Source of the DNA: Anas platyrhynchos
Lineage: Eukaryota > Chordata > Aves > Anseriformes > Anatidae
Direction: 5' to 3'
NCBI RefSeq assembly: GCF_047663525.1
Contig: NC_092587.1
Coordinates: 37,687,001 to 37,751,000, forward strand
DNA: 64,000 nucleotides
Shown: positions 19,201 through 31,815 of the stretch, in pieces
Layout: every line of letters begins with the position of its first letter
Position numbering within the stretch: position 1 is the first letter of the stretch
Translations under genes and position numbers: made by a program
Notes under the pieces: generated by a model
What the model was told of the DNA's origin: nothing
Databases searched by the model: none
What the model saw: the letters and a program-made list of their open reading frames with translations, nothing else

Positions 19201-22200
19201 TCAGATTAGCAGAACGTGTTTTTGTCTAGACGGGAATAAATGGCTTTTGTATTTTGCAGGATTAAACATTATTTGTTTTTCCAGGTGTAAAATGAGCTTA
19301 AAATTGGAGGTAGTCTGTTCGTGTGTTTAGTCAGGCAGCAAGCAATGCCAAATGCCAAAATTGGGGTGCATCAGATTATGAAAATAAAACCTGGGGATTA
19401 TAGCTATAGGTACACCTTCAGGGAAAGAGTTTGTTTTGATGACGCTTGTTGCCCTTAATTTGTACCTCGATGTAAGAAATGGGATTAAATGTGATGATGA
19501 TCTATAATACGGTAAAGCTGGAAGTAGAAATAACAACAGCAACCTGCAAGTTTCGATCGATGCACCAATTAGTTTCAAAATCATCATCATCTTCTCCAAA
19601 TGGATTAATAAGTTGTTCTGCGACCTGAAAGGGAAAGGAGACAGTGTGAATGGAGGTTGGCAGGCAATGTCAGGACTGCTGCTTCAGAGAAAATTTGATC
19701 TGATTTTTCTCTCCCTCCCTGCCTGTCACTTGCAATCATAACACGGGCTCCAGTGTGATGTTTTTGCCAGTCGAGTGAAGGAACAGCTTGCTTTCCCCAT
19801 GGATGCAGCCCCTGGTGTCTCGTTCGTGCTGTCAGTCATCATTGTCAGCACTGGCCTACAGGATTGGAGAAATGTCCGGGGCACTGTGATTGTCATATAA
19901 GATATTCCTTACCTTCCCTCACTGCTGTCTTGGGCTGATTTAAATTAATGATTTAGCTGCTGAAGGCTCTGTTATTGCATTATGGTCTACGATACTTCAC
20001 CAGCCCATTCAGTTAATATTTCCCAGCAATGCAGCTGAAACCTTCTGGAAGGCATACAGCTGCCTTTTGAGCCCAGGCCTGGATGCCAGCCCCTAGCCGC
20101 TCCCTATTTTCCTAAGGTAATGCTAACTGTATCCCTCTGAGTGTTTTTGAGGAAAAGCAGTCCACAAAAATCCTCAAATATAATGAAAGCCATGTGTCAC
20201 GCTAGCCAAAGCCAAGATCCTGGAGATGGCCAGGGTGCAGTGGTGAGGTCCCAGCTTCAACATGGCATTGAGCAAAGAGACTGCAGGGTTAAACAGCCTC
20301 CCTTATGCAACTTGCTATGGGCTGCTGTGATCTAAATGACTTATAATAGCAAGGCAGTCACTCTGTGGTTATTTATTCACGTGTGCCTCATGATTAAAGA
20401 CCTCTCAGCTGCAACATTAGCTAATCACTTGCTGACTCTCCTAGGCCAGCAGTGGAAGGTGAAGAATGAGGTGCTGAGAAGACCAACACTATGAAAACCT
20501 CACTGAAGGCAGGAGGAATGAAAAGCAGACAGGGGACGCCTCTGCTCAAACCCATTGGTGTGCCCTGGGGCACTGGATTTCAGGTACGGCCATGTAGCTG
20601 CTGGAATCGGAGTGTGCCAGAGCACAAATGGTGCTGTGGCTCTCCAGGGAAGACACTTGGCGTGAACTCAAGAATCACTGCTCCAAAACCCACTGCAAAA
20701 CCTATCACATGAGCTAAAAAAACACAGTGAGCATGGTCAGGACAGAGGGAACAGCAGCAATGGCCTTTTCCTGGCCACTGGCCTTTGTTGTCTGGAAAGG
20801 AATGTAACGCTAGACAGCTAAGGCCTGTATTTGGATGGCCTGTCTATTACAGTAACGAAAATGGGGATTTAGCAATGTCTCACGTGACGGGAAACTTTGT
20901 CCCTCTATTGCAGGTATAACAGATCAGGCCTGAAGCCAAGGAATGAGCTCAGTTTCGCCATCATTTCTGAGGAACTGCCAAGTTACTGGAAGTCAATAGT
21001 GCTGGGCCCTTTACACAATCTGGCAGCCGAAGCCCAACGCACTCAGCAGGAAATGGGCTTTAACCTTCAGAACAGAAATATCCCGACTCTGTGGCTCTGC
21101 AGGTCTGAGGGAGCATTGCTGATTTTAAATCTGCTTTTTAAAAGGTTCTCCTCCCTTTCATTGTCTTATGCAGAAAATTTCTCAGTTATTATGGCATCCC
21201 ACGCCGGCTGTTGCCTGGAGCTGGCTGGGAGCCTCAAACCTAACTGGAAAAGATGCTACTGACAGCCTTGGGTGTTGATGGAGGGGAAGGCATTGGGCAG
21301 GGGAGGCAGGAAGAAGAGCATCCAGTTTTGTAACTCACTAGTAAACCCCTGAAAAGCAGTGCCTAGAGATAAAGCCTCTCATCTGCAACTTCAAAGAAAG
21401 TCCGTGATGAATACACTTTAAAAAGATAGGAATTTAAGGTCTGTAGGCATCTACCCTGCTATTAAATGTTTGCAATCCTTGCAAAACCCTTGCAACACAC
21501 CAGCTTGGTATGCTGCCTTCTTTTGCCCTGCCCTTGTGAGGTGGCTGTGGGATGAGGGCTCTCAAAATGGAGGTTGTAATGGGAAGAGGGCTCTAAATGG
21601 CCAGTGTTATTCCATTTATTTCGTAACAAAAGTGAGCTCAAAGTTTCCAGCTATGATTATTAATCCCAAAAGGAAACCTAATGTACAAATTTGCTTTTCA
21701 TTCAAACCTTTTTTTTTTTTCCAGTTAGTCTACCTTGATACTCACTGCAGAGGAGAGAACCAGTGTGAGGTGTGTGCTTTAATTACTCATCTATCAGATT
21801 GATGACGGGATGTTAGCTGACGAGGCATCAATGGGACGATGGGTAGCATCCAAGTCCTTCCATAACTCTTTTTTAATGAATGTTTTTATGCAGTGGGATT
21901 GTAGCCAATATTAGCTGCCATGTTTGATAGCCATCTGAAACTGGAGACCTTTAATTGCCTGCATCTGATTAGTTAACAGTAGACACTAAAGGCAGGCTTT
22001 GATCCTAAGAAGCAAGTACGATTTAGTCCCATTCAGCTCATGCCAGGTCTGCAACAACAGTATTTCCCCACTGCACAGCAGAGGGGGAGAAAACTTTTTT
22101 TTTTTCTTTATTTTATAGTCCAAGTCCTGGGACTGGATTTTGCTGGATTAATGCTTCCTTGGGGAGCTGTCACTGCTCTATTAATAAAATGGGCTCTTTC

Positions 22201-25200
22201 AGGTTCCCAACAATTTCTTACAGTAAGATCTGTTGAGTGGAATTAAAAATGTATTGGATGACTTTTTCTTTATGATCACAGGACACTCTGGGCTGCTTTG
22301 CTTTGGTATAACTCCATTAATCCTTGGTGATTTTATAGTGTGCCGTGAATCTGACACCTTGACTTTGGCTCTGACACCTTCACCAGCTCACCCAGGGAGG
22401 GTTCCCCCATCACCTTCCCAGAAAACTAGTTTACCTTGAGCCATCCTGCGTAGAAGAAGAACTGTAACAGTGTGAAGATTGGAATGTAAAGATCTAAGTC
22501 ATGTCCCTGATACCCTTGGTCAGTATCCAAAAATTGGCGCCCTATCAGGCAGGCAAAGAAAAAAGTATAGACTGCAAGAGTAACAACCTGCAAAGAACAA
22601 AACTTAATTGGAAACATGTCATAATACAGTCTTATGCATAAGGCATCACATATCCAAAGGCCTCTGACTGCCTTTTGTAATACTATTTACAAATCTGTAG
22701 AAAATGTTACAAATAAAGAGGCCACATGAGTAATTATAGCTAGGAAGTAGACCCAGGAAACAAAAATTTTGGTGCTTCCCCGCTCTCCAGATTATGCAAG
22801 GACTTCAAAACATCTCTACATTAAACACAACTTAAATATTTAACCAGGCGTCCACAATCCAGTGGGACTCAGGGAGTGCCCAACAGCCTGCCAGTTAAGT
22901 CTATGGACATTTGGCACAAATCTCCCCTTTTATGGAAACCGTGTTTCAAATTTTGTGAAAGACAACATCTCAGTACCTGGGTATAGACCAGTGGAATTCC
23001 AACCCAGTCATAGCCAAACAAAAGGCTACACCAAGACCGGTACTTATTCATCTCCTGAATGGGAAGGGAAAAAAAAAAAAAAAAAAGGAAAAAATGGAAA
23101 CAAACCCCAATGAACTTAAATGGCATCAATTCTGAATGATAAACATTTTGTTACAGTTCATTTTTATACATGCAAAAGGACAGGGAGACAAGAAAGTGTA
23201 GTATAAATGGATTAAATTATTATATCCAGCAACCCATTGCCATGCTTGAATATTCACTTAATTTATGGAGTTTAAATGGTTTAAGTATGATATCTATTTC
23301 TTCACAAATTGTATTCTGTTTATATTTATCTACAATTTAGTTATATACGAAAGAGAATGTGTTCTATCATATAAGGGATGTTTGGCCACGTAATAAAATA
23401 TTCAGGGAGATTATTTTTCCTGAAACTGATATTAACTTTTTCAAAATGCCAAATAATTCTTAGATTTTTTTTTTTCCTCCAGCAACGGACAAAGTATAAA
23501 TTTACAGTGAGGCTAGAAGAAATCTTTACTCATCAAATTGTTCTTTCGGGTAATAAATACCTCCTTAGTCATATAAATACAATCCCAGTGCACTGCTGCT
23601 GTGTGTGCCTGAGTGTACAGTGGTGCACAGAGAAAAGTGGTACAGACTTTGAGTAAGATCATTTAGATGACTGGAGAGTCGTGTGCACTAAATCAAGTTG
23701 TGTAAGTGAAAAGCTACCGCATAGCAATTTAATACTAGTTTTCTGTAGATTTACTTTTTCTACTTACATTCATTAGTGTCTGCAGATCCACACTGTCTCG
23801 AATTCTACCCTCTTTCCTTGCCTTCGATGCCAAATTTCCAAACCAGACAAAGGGAACCCAGTATTTTAGGTGGGGAGACTTGAGGTCATCAAATATTTTT
23901 CTTTCATATCTTGTCATAAAACCTGTATACAAACAACAGCAGCAACAACAAAAAAAGAGTTGATTTATTCTGTGCAGACAGTACAATTTGTGTAATGTAT
24001 TTTGAATATGATTATGTTCATATGATATTTCCATAGAACTATGCAAAACACTAATTATAATTCTAAATAGTAGTCTCCTTTAAAAAAAAATATTCCAGCA
24101 TGACTCTTGCTTAAAAGCAACTTCTTTCTGCACTAAGTATCTGAAAAATAATCCATCTTGATCAATATATGCAGCAATTTGCTATAGCTCTGTTTTTCTA
24201 TGCGACGGCTGACATACTGTAGATGCAGATAATACTAAGGATTGTACAGATCACTCTCTAGTTTCATATCCTACTTTTAGAAAAATAAGGAACTGGATAA
24301 CATCAGTCAATAAACTATCACTTTTCAGCAGCGATGGCTTTTAGCAAGATGTCATTATACGTTGCAAGGCAGCCCGGCGACCTTCTGATCCTGATAATTT
24401 TTTGGTAAATCTGCAATGAAGTGAGCAAGCCAGGGAGTACGCAGGCATGTGCATAGCAGAGAGCGCACCTTCTGCCAGTGAAATGTTCTCTGCCAGCCTG
24501 TGTTTCATCTTTGGGGTTATGCAGGTGAGTGAGGAGAAGGAAGAGGAGCCATGCAGAGAAATCCTGCTGCTCGTGGTTCACTGGGCCATGCTCTGGGGCT
24601 GCAGGCTGAAGGCGTGCTGCACTCTGCCTGGCAGCCTGCCTGGCCCTGGCGCTGGGAAGGCGTTATGTTTCCTGCAGGGATAGCCTGGCCTTGTGAAGTC
24701 CTGCTTCCCTCCATGGTGAGAAGCTCCAAGGGCAGCCAGGGCTGTGTTTGACAAAATCTGTGCTGCCTGGGATCAGCATGGGGGCAGCTGGCTTTTTTGA
24801 GCAACACCTCAACCCCTTTGGGCTTTGTGGGTAGGAAAGTTCAGCTCTGCTCTGCTGTCCTCCTTCCACCTGTGGCTTTGAGAAAAACAACCTCAGAAAT
24901 CTAATGACAGGTAACCTCACATTTTCTTTTTTACGAATCTTAGATTTTCTAGTATAAGAGCAATCTTTAGGTTTGAGGATCTCAGTTTTTGCTCAGGTGG
25001 GTATAAGGCCTCTTTTGCTGTGTTGATATTAGAATTGAAACAGGACAAAGATAGTAACAAAGCAGCTCCAAAATAAGTGGCTCATCCATTACTACAAGTT
25101 TAACAATAGATGGAGTGCTGTAAATTCAGTTTTGGGGAACTGAGAATGGAAGTGATTTTCTTCTAGTCCTTTAGCTAGTAGCTAAGAGTTGATCTGTTGA

Positions 25201-28200
25201 TCTGCTCTTACTAACTATGGTGATGATACATGAAGGTGTGAAAAAGAAATATATACAAACTTCCACAACTTTTTTTTTTTTTTTAATGTGAATAAGCTAA
25301 GAGCAAAAATTTGTTAACCAAGGTGACCTCTGTAAACACTCTGTTATTGACACTAATGCCACTGCTGTACAGTTGCAATAGTACAGCACAGGAGGTGCGA
25401 ACACTGCACGTACTTGGAAGGAGCACAAGGATGGTACACATTGCTGTTGGGCTAGAAGAAAAGCAGGTCAGCAGCAAGATATGGTATTCCTGCAGAATCC
25501 TGGAACTTAAGAACAGAGTAATTACAACTTTTAAAAGGTGCCTGTGTGGTTTGCAGCCAGCTCTCATAATAAGTTGCACAGAAATAATTGGGTGACTGAT
25601 TATTGACCTGCTAGCCACAAATCCTCCTGACTCCTGAAAGTCAGTCTTTAAGGCTGCTTTTGATTTTTGGCTAGACATATTTCTTATTATACGACAGGAA
25701 AAGGTGTTTCTCTCATGCTGAAACAGAAGGAATATAAAAACAAATGACAGTCTGGAGTATGCAATTCCCTGGAGAGGTTCTGGGAAGTCATTATCGAGAA
25801 GGGCACAGCCTGAGGGGTTCATGAAGAAAAGCAAAGCTCCAAGAATCAGGGGAGCTCTGCACTTAAACTGGGTACCTTTTTGTTGAGAAAAAAATAAACA
25901 TCACTGTTCTTTTCAAAGTAACATTCAAGTTGCCATTATTTCTAATATTAAGGCATTCATGTTTATATTAATTAAATATTGTCTTTGATGGACATTAATA
26001 ACACCTAGAATACTTATCACAGAAAAATATTTCCTGCTGGCAAATGTTACAGCAACACAAGCAATACACAGTACAGAATTGCTTGTTGTAATTGCAGGGG
26101 TAAGAAAGCACCTTATATGCCATGAATTACAGGAGAGGATATTAAACCTCTATTATTAAACTTAAACAGCTTCTAAATATGTTCATCTTATTTTTATTTA
26201 AGAGAATTTAAAGAATTAACTGACAAACTCTCTGAACAAGAAGATTGGAACTGGAAGACTGGAGCAGTTCCAGAAAATTGAAAATATTTGGCAAATACTC
26301 TGCCAAGATCTTGAAAAGGGTGATCTGAGGAATGATAGGGCACTGAATACTTGCAAAAATGTGAAAAACTTGACACGGGATACAATCAATAAAGCACAAA
26401 AAGACAATAATGTGAAGAGTATTAGCCAAAGTGATCTTATAGATAAAGTATTAACGAGAACACAAGTCTGGCTGGAAAAAGTCAGTAGTGCTCTCCCTGA
26501 AATGATTCATGGGGTATTCAGGGCTCCCATCAAAATGGGATGGATTGAGGCAAGACTGGTTCAGCGTGCCCATGTCAAATACTGTAATGGCTAGGGGTTA
26601 GAAGAAGGAACATCTCCCACATCTCCACAGTGTGCTAACAACAATCAAATATATATGTTTCTCTATTCTCATCTGAGAAAGGATTAGTTAGGTACTTCAT
26701 TCCAGTGGTGGGTCTGGGATTGTGCACTTCAGTCAACAGCAGGTAGCCATGTCACTGGGTTCAAACCTCACGTTTCTCTTCAACACCTCCTGTTTGGTTT
26801 GGGTGGCTTGCTGCCTAGCAGTTGACTCATGTTTTTCAAGATTCACGTTCTTGAGCATCCACCTTTCCTCTCACAACTTGCAACAAACAGGGTTTGAAAG
26901 TTAAGGACTGCCAGGCATTTGATCCTTATGGCGTACGTGCTGCAGTACTCAGCATCGTGATGTCATGAGTCTGTGTGAAATGCCTGCCTACAGTTCCATA
27001 AAGAATGGTAAAAATGAAATTAAAAGCTTAGAAAATAGTTATGAGGAAGGTCCGGAGCTGAAAACCATACCTTGCAGGAAGAGACTAAGGAAGATGAAGC
27101 TCATATTTTTTTTCAAGCTTCTATGCCCTCCACTAATAGGTAGTTATTGAGAGAAAATGGTATTTTCACCTAACTAAAAAAAAAGAAAGAACAACCAAAA
27201 CCATTTAAAAATCCAGTGAACAGAAAATGACTGCATGCAAGTTCAGGCTCTGAATGAAATTCCACTTTTCAACAGTGAGTTCAGTGTTGTGAATGCCAGC
27301 TCTGCGGCGTATTCTCCATTGTAGTCAGCTGAATCAGAGCTGCTTAGATTCCTAGAAGGTATTACAGTTCGGTCAGAAATTGCAGCTTGATAAAGGAGGT
27401 TGTGAGTAAGCTTTTCTGCCGTGTGTTGTGGATGAGTCAGACTAGATTATCATTGTCCTGCTCTCAGATTTAAAATCTACGAATTTAAGCAGTGCATTTA
27501 TTGAAAAGGGAGATGTGTAGCAGTAGTTACATTATGGCAGTTCTCAGTTTGAGAGCAAAATGCAAAATCGGCACAAGTTGTTTCAGTGATGCCTGCTCTG
27601 TAAGTATCAGATTCTGCCACTCACGTTCATATTAAATGTTGCCCTCCCATGCAGCCTGTTATATAATGCCGCAGGGAATTAGGGAGGGGATAATTGCAGA
27701 GTGCTGTCTTAATCACTGGATGCTCGTAGTAGCAAAATATACCCTCAAGTGCTCAATACTGCATCAACAAAAATTCTGTGGCACAATGTGCATAAGGACC
27801 TACACAATCTGTACTGAAATCCACGGAGCTGCCTGCCAATTCTTAGTTGTGTAGTGTATAGTAGAATGTTTTCCACTGTGCAGAAAAAAAAAATAAAAAA
27901 AATCTTGTTTTCCAGTCTACAATTTTTGTACAATGCTGCGACATTTTGTCTCTTTTGGAACAGATTGTCTTTAGCAATAGGGAGGCAGAGCTGGATTAGC
28001 CTGCTGGAAATGTGGTAATTTTCCAGTACATGCTAGAAGCAGATTGCTTGGAGAGAGCAACAGAAGCTTCCTTGACCTCTCACAGGCTCAGGTAAACAAT
28101 ATTTTTGAAAAGCACATGGAAGAGAACTACAAAATTCAGCTGAATTTTGGAAAAAGAGTGACAACACAAATGATTTTTTTTTTTTTTTTTTTGTAAGATC

Positions 28201-31200
28201 AGTGCATTCTGCATGGATTTTTTTTTTCTTTTAACATCCAAAGCTTCTTACACATATTTGAATGTGTATATGTATATACACACTGCATATTTTAACTTGC
28301 TACAACTTTGCTTACTAATCCATGCCAAAGGAATAATTTTAAGAAATGTAAAATGTTCAGTAAAAACATATCTCCTATTTGGAAGAAATCACCCAATCTC
28401 TTTGCTGAGAGAATAAAGACATGTTTAATACTTAGTATATCTATCCTGGAAAAGCTAAGTTTAAGGTGAGGTTGTAAATTCAAAGAAAAAAGTCCCAGAG
28501 TTTGGGATATTCAGAGTGTATCCCAACCAATCTGTGACCTATTCAATCTACTCAGAAATAATTGAGATGAAACTGTATTTGTGATGTGTCTGTGGAAACC
28601 AGTCCCTGATGCACTAGACCCTAGACATTGAGACAATGATGGATAAAAAGTCAGCACTCCTAATGCATTATATGACATCACAACTATGTCAGTTTTCACG
28701 CCTTGGAAAACCTTGTACCTGCTCCACATGCTTGTTTGTTGGGGACAGACCTATTGTCCCCACAATGTCTGCAAAAAGATCCATGTGAGAGTCTCCAACT
28801 CATTCTGCTTTCTGTAGGGCCACTAGATGAAGTCTTGAAGAACACTAAAGGTGGCCATCTAAAGGCACTTCAATTAATGCAGTGGCAAAAAAGTGGCACT
28901 TTGACAAGGGTTAGCGTGACAGACACATGGGGCCAGAGAAGAGAGAAAACATGAAGGTGGTTCCTTCCTTCCCTGTGCTCCTACACATGAGGGAAAGAAA
29001 AAGAAACTCTGGGAGAAGGACACAGCAGTACCTGCACCCACCACGTGGTCCATGGTGGGAAACCTTTTGTAGACGGCTGTGCTCACGGAGCGAAAGATGA
29101 GCAGAGAAGTTAAATTCACGTAGCGCATTAGAGTCCTCCTGAGCAAGCGGCCGTATTCATCTCTTCCCTGGACACAGCTGGAGATCAAGAACATCAGTCG
29201 GTCTGGCCATGGCAAATTCACAAACTGGTTCCACCACCGGTTCACCACCAACGTGACATAGAAACCTGTGGGTTGGAAGAAGAAAAAGGTCCAGTCCCTA
29301 TCAGGGCTTCTGCTTAGCTTACCTTAATTTACATTATAGGGCATTATTCATATCACTAAGGTACTACATTCCCCAGAATACATGTAAATGTAGTAAATCA
29401 TGTCAAAATCAGTATGTAATCAATACTTATTTAATAGACACTGTAACTTAATGACCTGTTACATCTGAGTATCTCATACAATGTTAACACAAACTTCCAA
29501 ATTTCCTTTTCTGCAGTAGACTTTGAGTGAATTTAGTGCTTTGCAAGGTCAGGCACAACGTACCAGTGTTAGTGGGCACTATATATATTTATATATACGT
29601 TAAAATGCTCTTTTGCTGCAATATTAAGAACTTGAGCATAAATGTTGATGTGACAAAAGCAACCTGACTTTAAGGAAACCTGCTGGAAGCCGATGACTTT
29701 ACTGTGAGCCTCTAATCTCCCATATGCCCCTCAGCTCTGCAATGCTTCCTTGCACATACACTTACAAGATACTTGGACAGAGACAGTGTTGGAGAATAAT
29801 TTCACGTGTAGCCAGTACTTACCAAGCACAAAAGTTACTGGGATTTGTTCTGCATATTTGTCACAGTAAATTGATAATTTTTCAAAGAACCGTTTTTGGC
29901 TTCCTGTAAGAAAAAATCTGCAGCAAAAATAAAATGTATATGTCCTTTTGCGATATTCTGGCACTACAAAGTGCAAATACATGCAAATGATCATATAGTT
30001 GTATTTGGGAGCAAGCTTGGCTAACATCTTCAAGAAGATTCTTAAAGTGCTGAACACTTGTACCATGTCATAAAGAAGCTAGAGAAGACTATTATTCTCA
30101 TGTCCTTGCTGTTTTCTCATGACTAATTCGACTGGCACTGCTAATTACAGTCAATACACCTTTAGAATTAGCATGCTATCTCACCCAGACCAGTGATGAT
30201 AATAAGAGGTAAGTGAGCAAGCAGAGCTTGCTCTCATTTTCCAGAGGGCTACTTAACGAAAATGCTAAGGTCTGTTTGAAGTGCAAAAAGTTGCTGATTT
30301 CTACTCACTGTTATTTGAAAATGCCACATTGTTGCAGCAGTTTTTGCTCTTACTCCTGCAAAATTTTGCTTATCCACAAACTGAAAAACACAACTGTATC
30401 CGTCTTGTAGTGGGGAAAATATTCATCAGGTGATAGAAAATTAGTGGAGCACAGCAACTTATTCCCATGGAGAAATATATCTAATGAAATACAGCAGGCT
30501 TAAATACAAGCAATTATTTTATTTGGCTCTATAGGTATTACAGTTATTCTTTGATTTCATATAAAAGGAACACATGACAAAGATTTGGTGGATTTTGCTT
30601 ACAATCATGTAGTAAAAAATGTGGTATATATTAAGGGCTTTCCATGTCATATTTATTACAGTCTTTAATTGCCTAACTTTTCAGTGAAACTAGATTAATT
30701 TAAATGAATGTCAGACTTCATTTTTTCTTACATATTAATGCTGCAATTTTCTTTCTGAATGTACAGGTATAGACCACTGAACATTGTGTGAAGGTGGTCA
30801 TTAATCACAAACAAACTGAAGCTATTTTTCCTTGTTACACATAAAAAGAAAACACCGGGGGCTAATTACAGATTGAGGCAAGATCTGAATCATGGTTTTG
30901 ATACACTTGTGTAGTGCACTTCATCAATTAAAAGGCTCACTACATTAAATGGTGCGTTGCTTCTGTTTAATTCACACCTTGGTGGAAGCAGTAGCTCCCC
31001 TTCTGGCCTGGCCCTCCCGGGTGCTGTGTTGCACCCAGGTAATAACCACAGCGATTTTCCAGCTAGTCTTGCTTGTCCCTTTGCAAGCTTGGATCCTTAA
31101 AAATAAAGTTAGTCATGCCCTCCTACCTTTAAGGATAACTTCACCTTTCCTGAGAAAAGACTATATAACCTGCCCCTCAAATTATTCACTTCAGTGTCGT

Positions 31201-31797
31201 CCGTGAAATTACCCCTGAGCAACTGAAGACCAATTCTGCAAGCAAGAAATGCCTATACTCATCATTCAAAGCAGAGAGGCGCACACAGTGCCAGAATGAT
31301 AAAGGCTAGATATCACGGGCTACTTATGGGTATTATTAGTTAGCCTAACTAACTAATTTAGGCTAACTTATTTAGCCTAACTTCAGCAGAAGGGTTGCTC
31401 AGCATTGGCAGAAGGCTGAGAGTGGAATCAGTCGAGTACGATAGACCATATTTTATTTTCACTCTACATGCTTCCTCTGGATCTAAGAAGTAAATGTGGA
31501 AATTAAAGGAGATTAGAAAAGGTTCGAGGAAAGGATGACAATTATGTGGCACCCCCCACCCCAACCAGTCACTCATCAGCCTAATGCTACAAAGTGTGAA
31601 CCTTCAGTATAACATTTAATGAGATGTGAATTGGAAAGAGTGTACCTGTATAATACACTTATCGCTGTGTAAAGAGTAGCAAAAACAATAAATTCTCTGT
31701 ACAGCAATTTGTAGATGCTGCCTTTCCACTTTAGGAGCAATCTGTGAAATCCAAAGAAAGTGGCATTTGCTACTTTGCTGGAATAAGTGACTGTCAT
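15317..31797 (-). CDS. BEST3: Bestrophin-3, complete coding region in nine exons
   Basis: Exons in transcript order: 31797-31646, 29917-29823, 29265-29032, 23922-23768, 23054-22977, 22587-22435, 19624-19544, 18504-18353 and 16223-15317. Lengths 152, 95, 234, 155, 78, 153, 81 and 152 equal the bestrophin family pattern, and all phases join to give 668 codons, the size I recall for human BEST3. Bestrophins are pentameric calcium-activated chloride channels of the plasma membrane or ER. Neck residues I76, F80 and F84, aperture V205, W93, R218, Y227 and the calcium-clasp cluster E300-D304 sit at the same numbers as in BEST1. The motif IPSFLGSTI at 356-364 matches the autoinhibitory segment reported for mouse Best3. 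This motif, and the last-exon sequence [15 protein letters not shown], separate it from BEST1, 2 and 4. The start ATG has A at -3. The gene is antisense to both neighbours. Confidence 0.96.
16224..18352 (-). other. BEST3 last intron
   Basis: 2.1 kb, GT-AG. It is A/T-rich with purine runs near 17100-17430 and no recognised repeat or RNA. Confidence 0.7.
18353..18504 (-). CDS. BEST3: BEST3 eighth coding exon (autoinhibitory motif)
   Basis: 152 nt, codons 317-366. It contains [29 protein letters not shown] and the IPSFLGSTI motif at 356-364. The acceptor, tatctaag, has an A-rich stretch instead of a pyrimidine tract just upstream; the donor is gtgagt. Confidence 0.94.
19544..19624 (-). CDS. BEST3: BEST3 seventh coding exon (calcium clasp)
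   Basis: 81 nt, codons 290-316. It carries the acidic cluster E300-D301-D302-D303-D304 that binds activating calcium in bestrophins. The donor, CAG|gttgct, departs from consensus at +3 and +5. The exon is a multiple of three and begins and ends in phase 0, so skipping would keep the frame but remove the clasp. Confidence 0.94.
19625..22434 (-). other. BEST3 intron between coding exons 6 and 7
   Basis: 2.8 kb of unique sequence with a T12 run near 21710. No repeat element, extra exon or non-coding RNA was recognised. Confidence 0.7.
22435..22587 (-). CDS. BEST3: BEST3 sixth coding exon
   Basis: 153 nt, codons 239-289. It carries the last membrane helices ([19 protein letters not shown] and [16 protein letters not shown]). 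Donor is gtaaac. Confidence 0.95.
22977..23054 (-). CDS. BEST3: BEST3 fifth coding exon
   Basis: 78 nt, codons 213-238, [22 protein letters not shown]218 and Y227 match positions mutated in human BEST1 disease. A long T-rich tract lies upstream of the acceptor in the transcript sense. Confidence 0.95.
23768..23922 (-). CDS. BEST3: BEST3 fourth coding exon (aperture)
   Basis: 155 nt, codons 161-212. It contains the [17 protein letters not shown] block and V205, the cytosolic aperture position. Donor is gtaagt. Confidence 0.95.
23923..29031 (-). other. BEST3 5.1-kb intron with candidate ancient LINE fragment
   Basis: The longest BEST3 intron. It holds a T19 tract at 28174-28192 and, at about 26205-26600, sequence resembling an old CR1/L3-type LINE (listed separately). 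Frames such as 25283-25834 on the minus strand have no family features. Confidence 0.7.
26205..26600 (+). mobile_element. Possible ancient CR1/L3-like LINE fragment
   Basis: The order of short blocks (TTAACTGACAAACTCT, TTCCAGAAAATTG, TTGAAAAGGGTGATCTGAGG, then a run ending near GTCTGGCTGGAAAAAG) resembles the reverse-transcriptase region of old CR1/L3 elements. It is strongly diverged, without an open frame, and antisense to BEST3. The call rests on pattern memory and needs a repeat-library search. Confidence 0.35.
29032..29265 (-). CDS. BEST3: BEST3 third coding exon
   Basis: 234 nt, codons 83-160. It contains F84, the [14 protein letters not shown] block, and the region between membrane helices ending HVVGAG. 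Confidence 0.95.
29823..29917 (-). CDS. BEST3: BEST3 second coding exon (channel neck)
   Basis: 95 nt, codons 51-82. It includes [20 protein letters not shown] and neck residues I76 and F80. Donor is gtaagt. Confidence 0.95.
31646..31797 (-). CDS. BEST3: BEST3 first coding exon
   Basis: Codons 1-50 plus two bases, starting [17 protein letters not shown], the universal bestrophin N-terminus, followed by the first membrane helix. Just upstream is an acceptor-like tttctag (31822-31816), so a non-coding first exon probably lies further upstream. Confidence 0.95.
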
Positions 31798-31815
31798 CGT
31801 CTTGGCAGGCTGTGC

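Noticed and set aside
25283..25834. 183-codon minus-strand open frame
   Set aside because: It lies within a BEST3 intron, has no family resemblance, and lacks plausible splice or promoter context.
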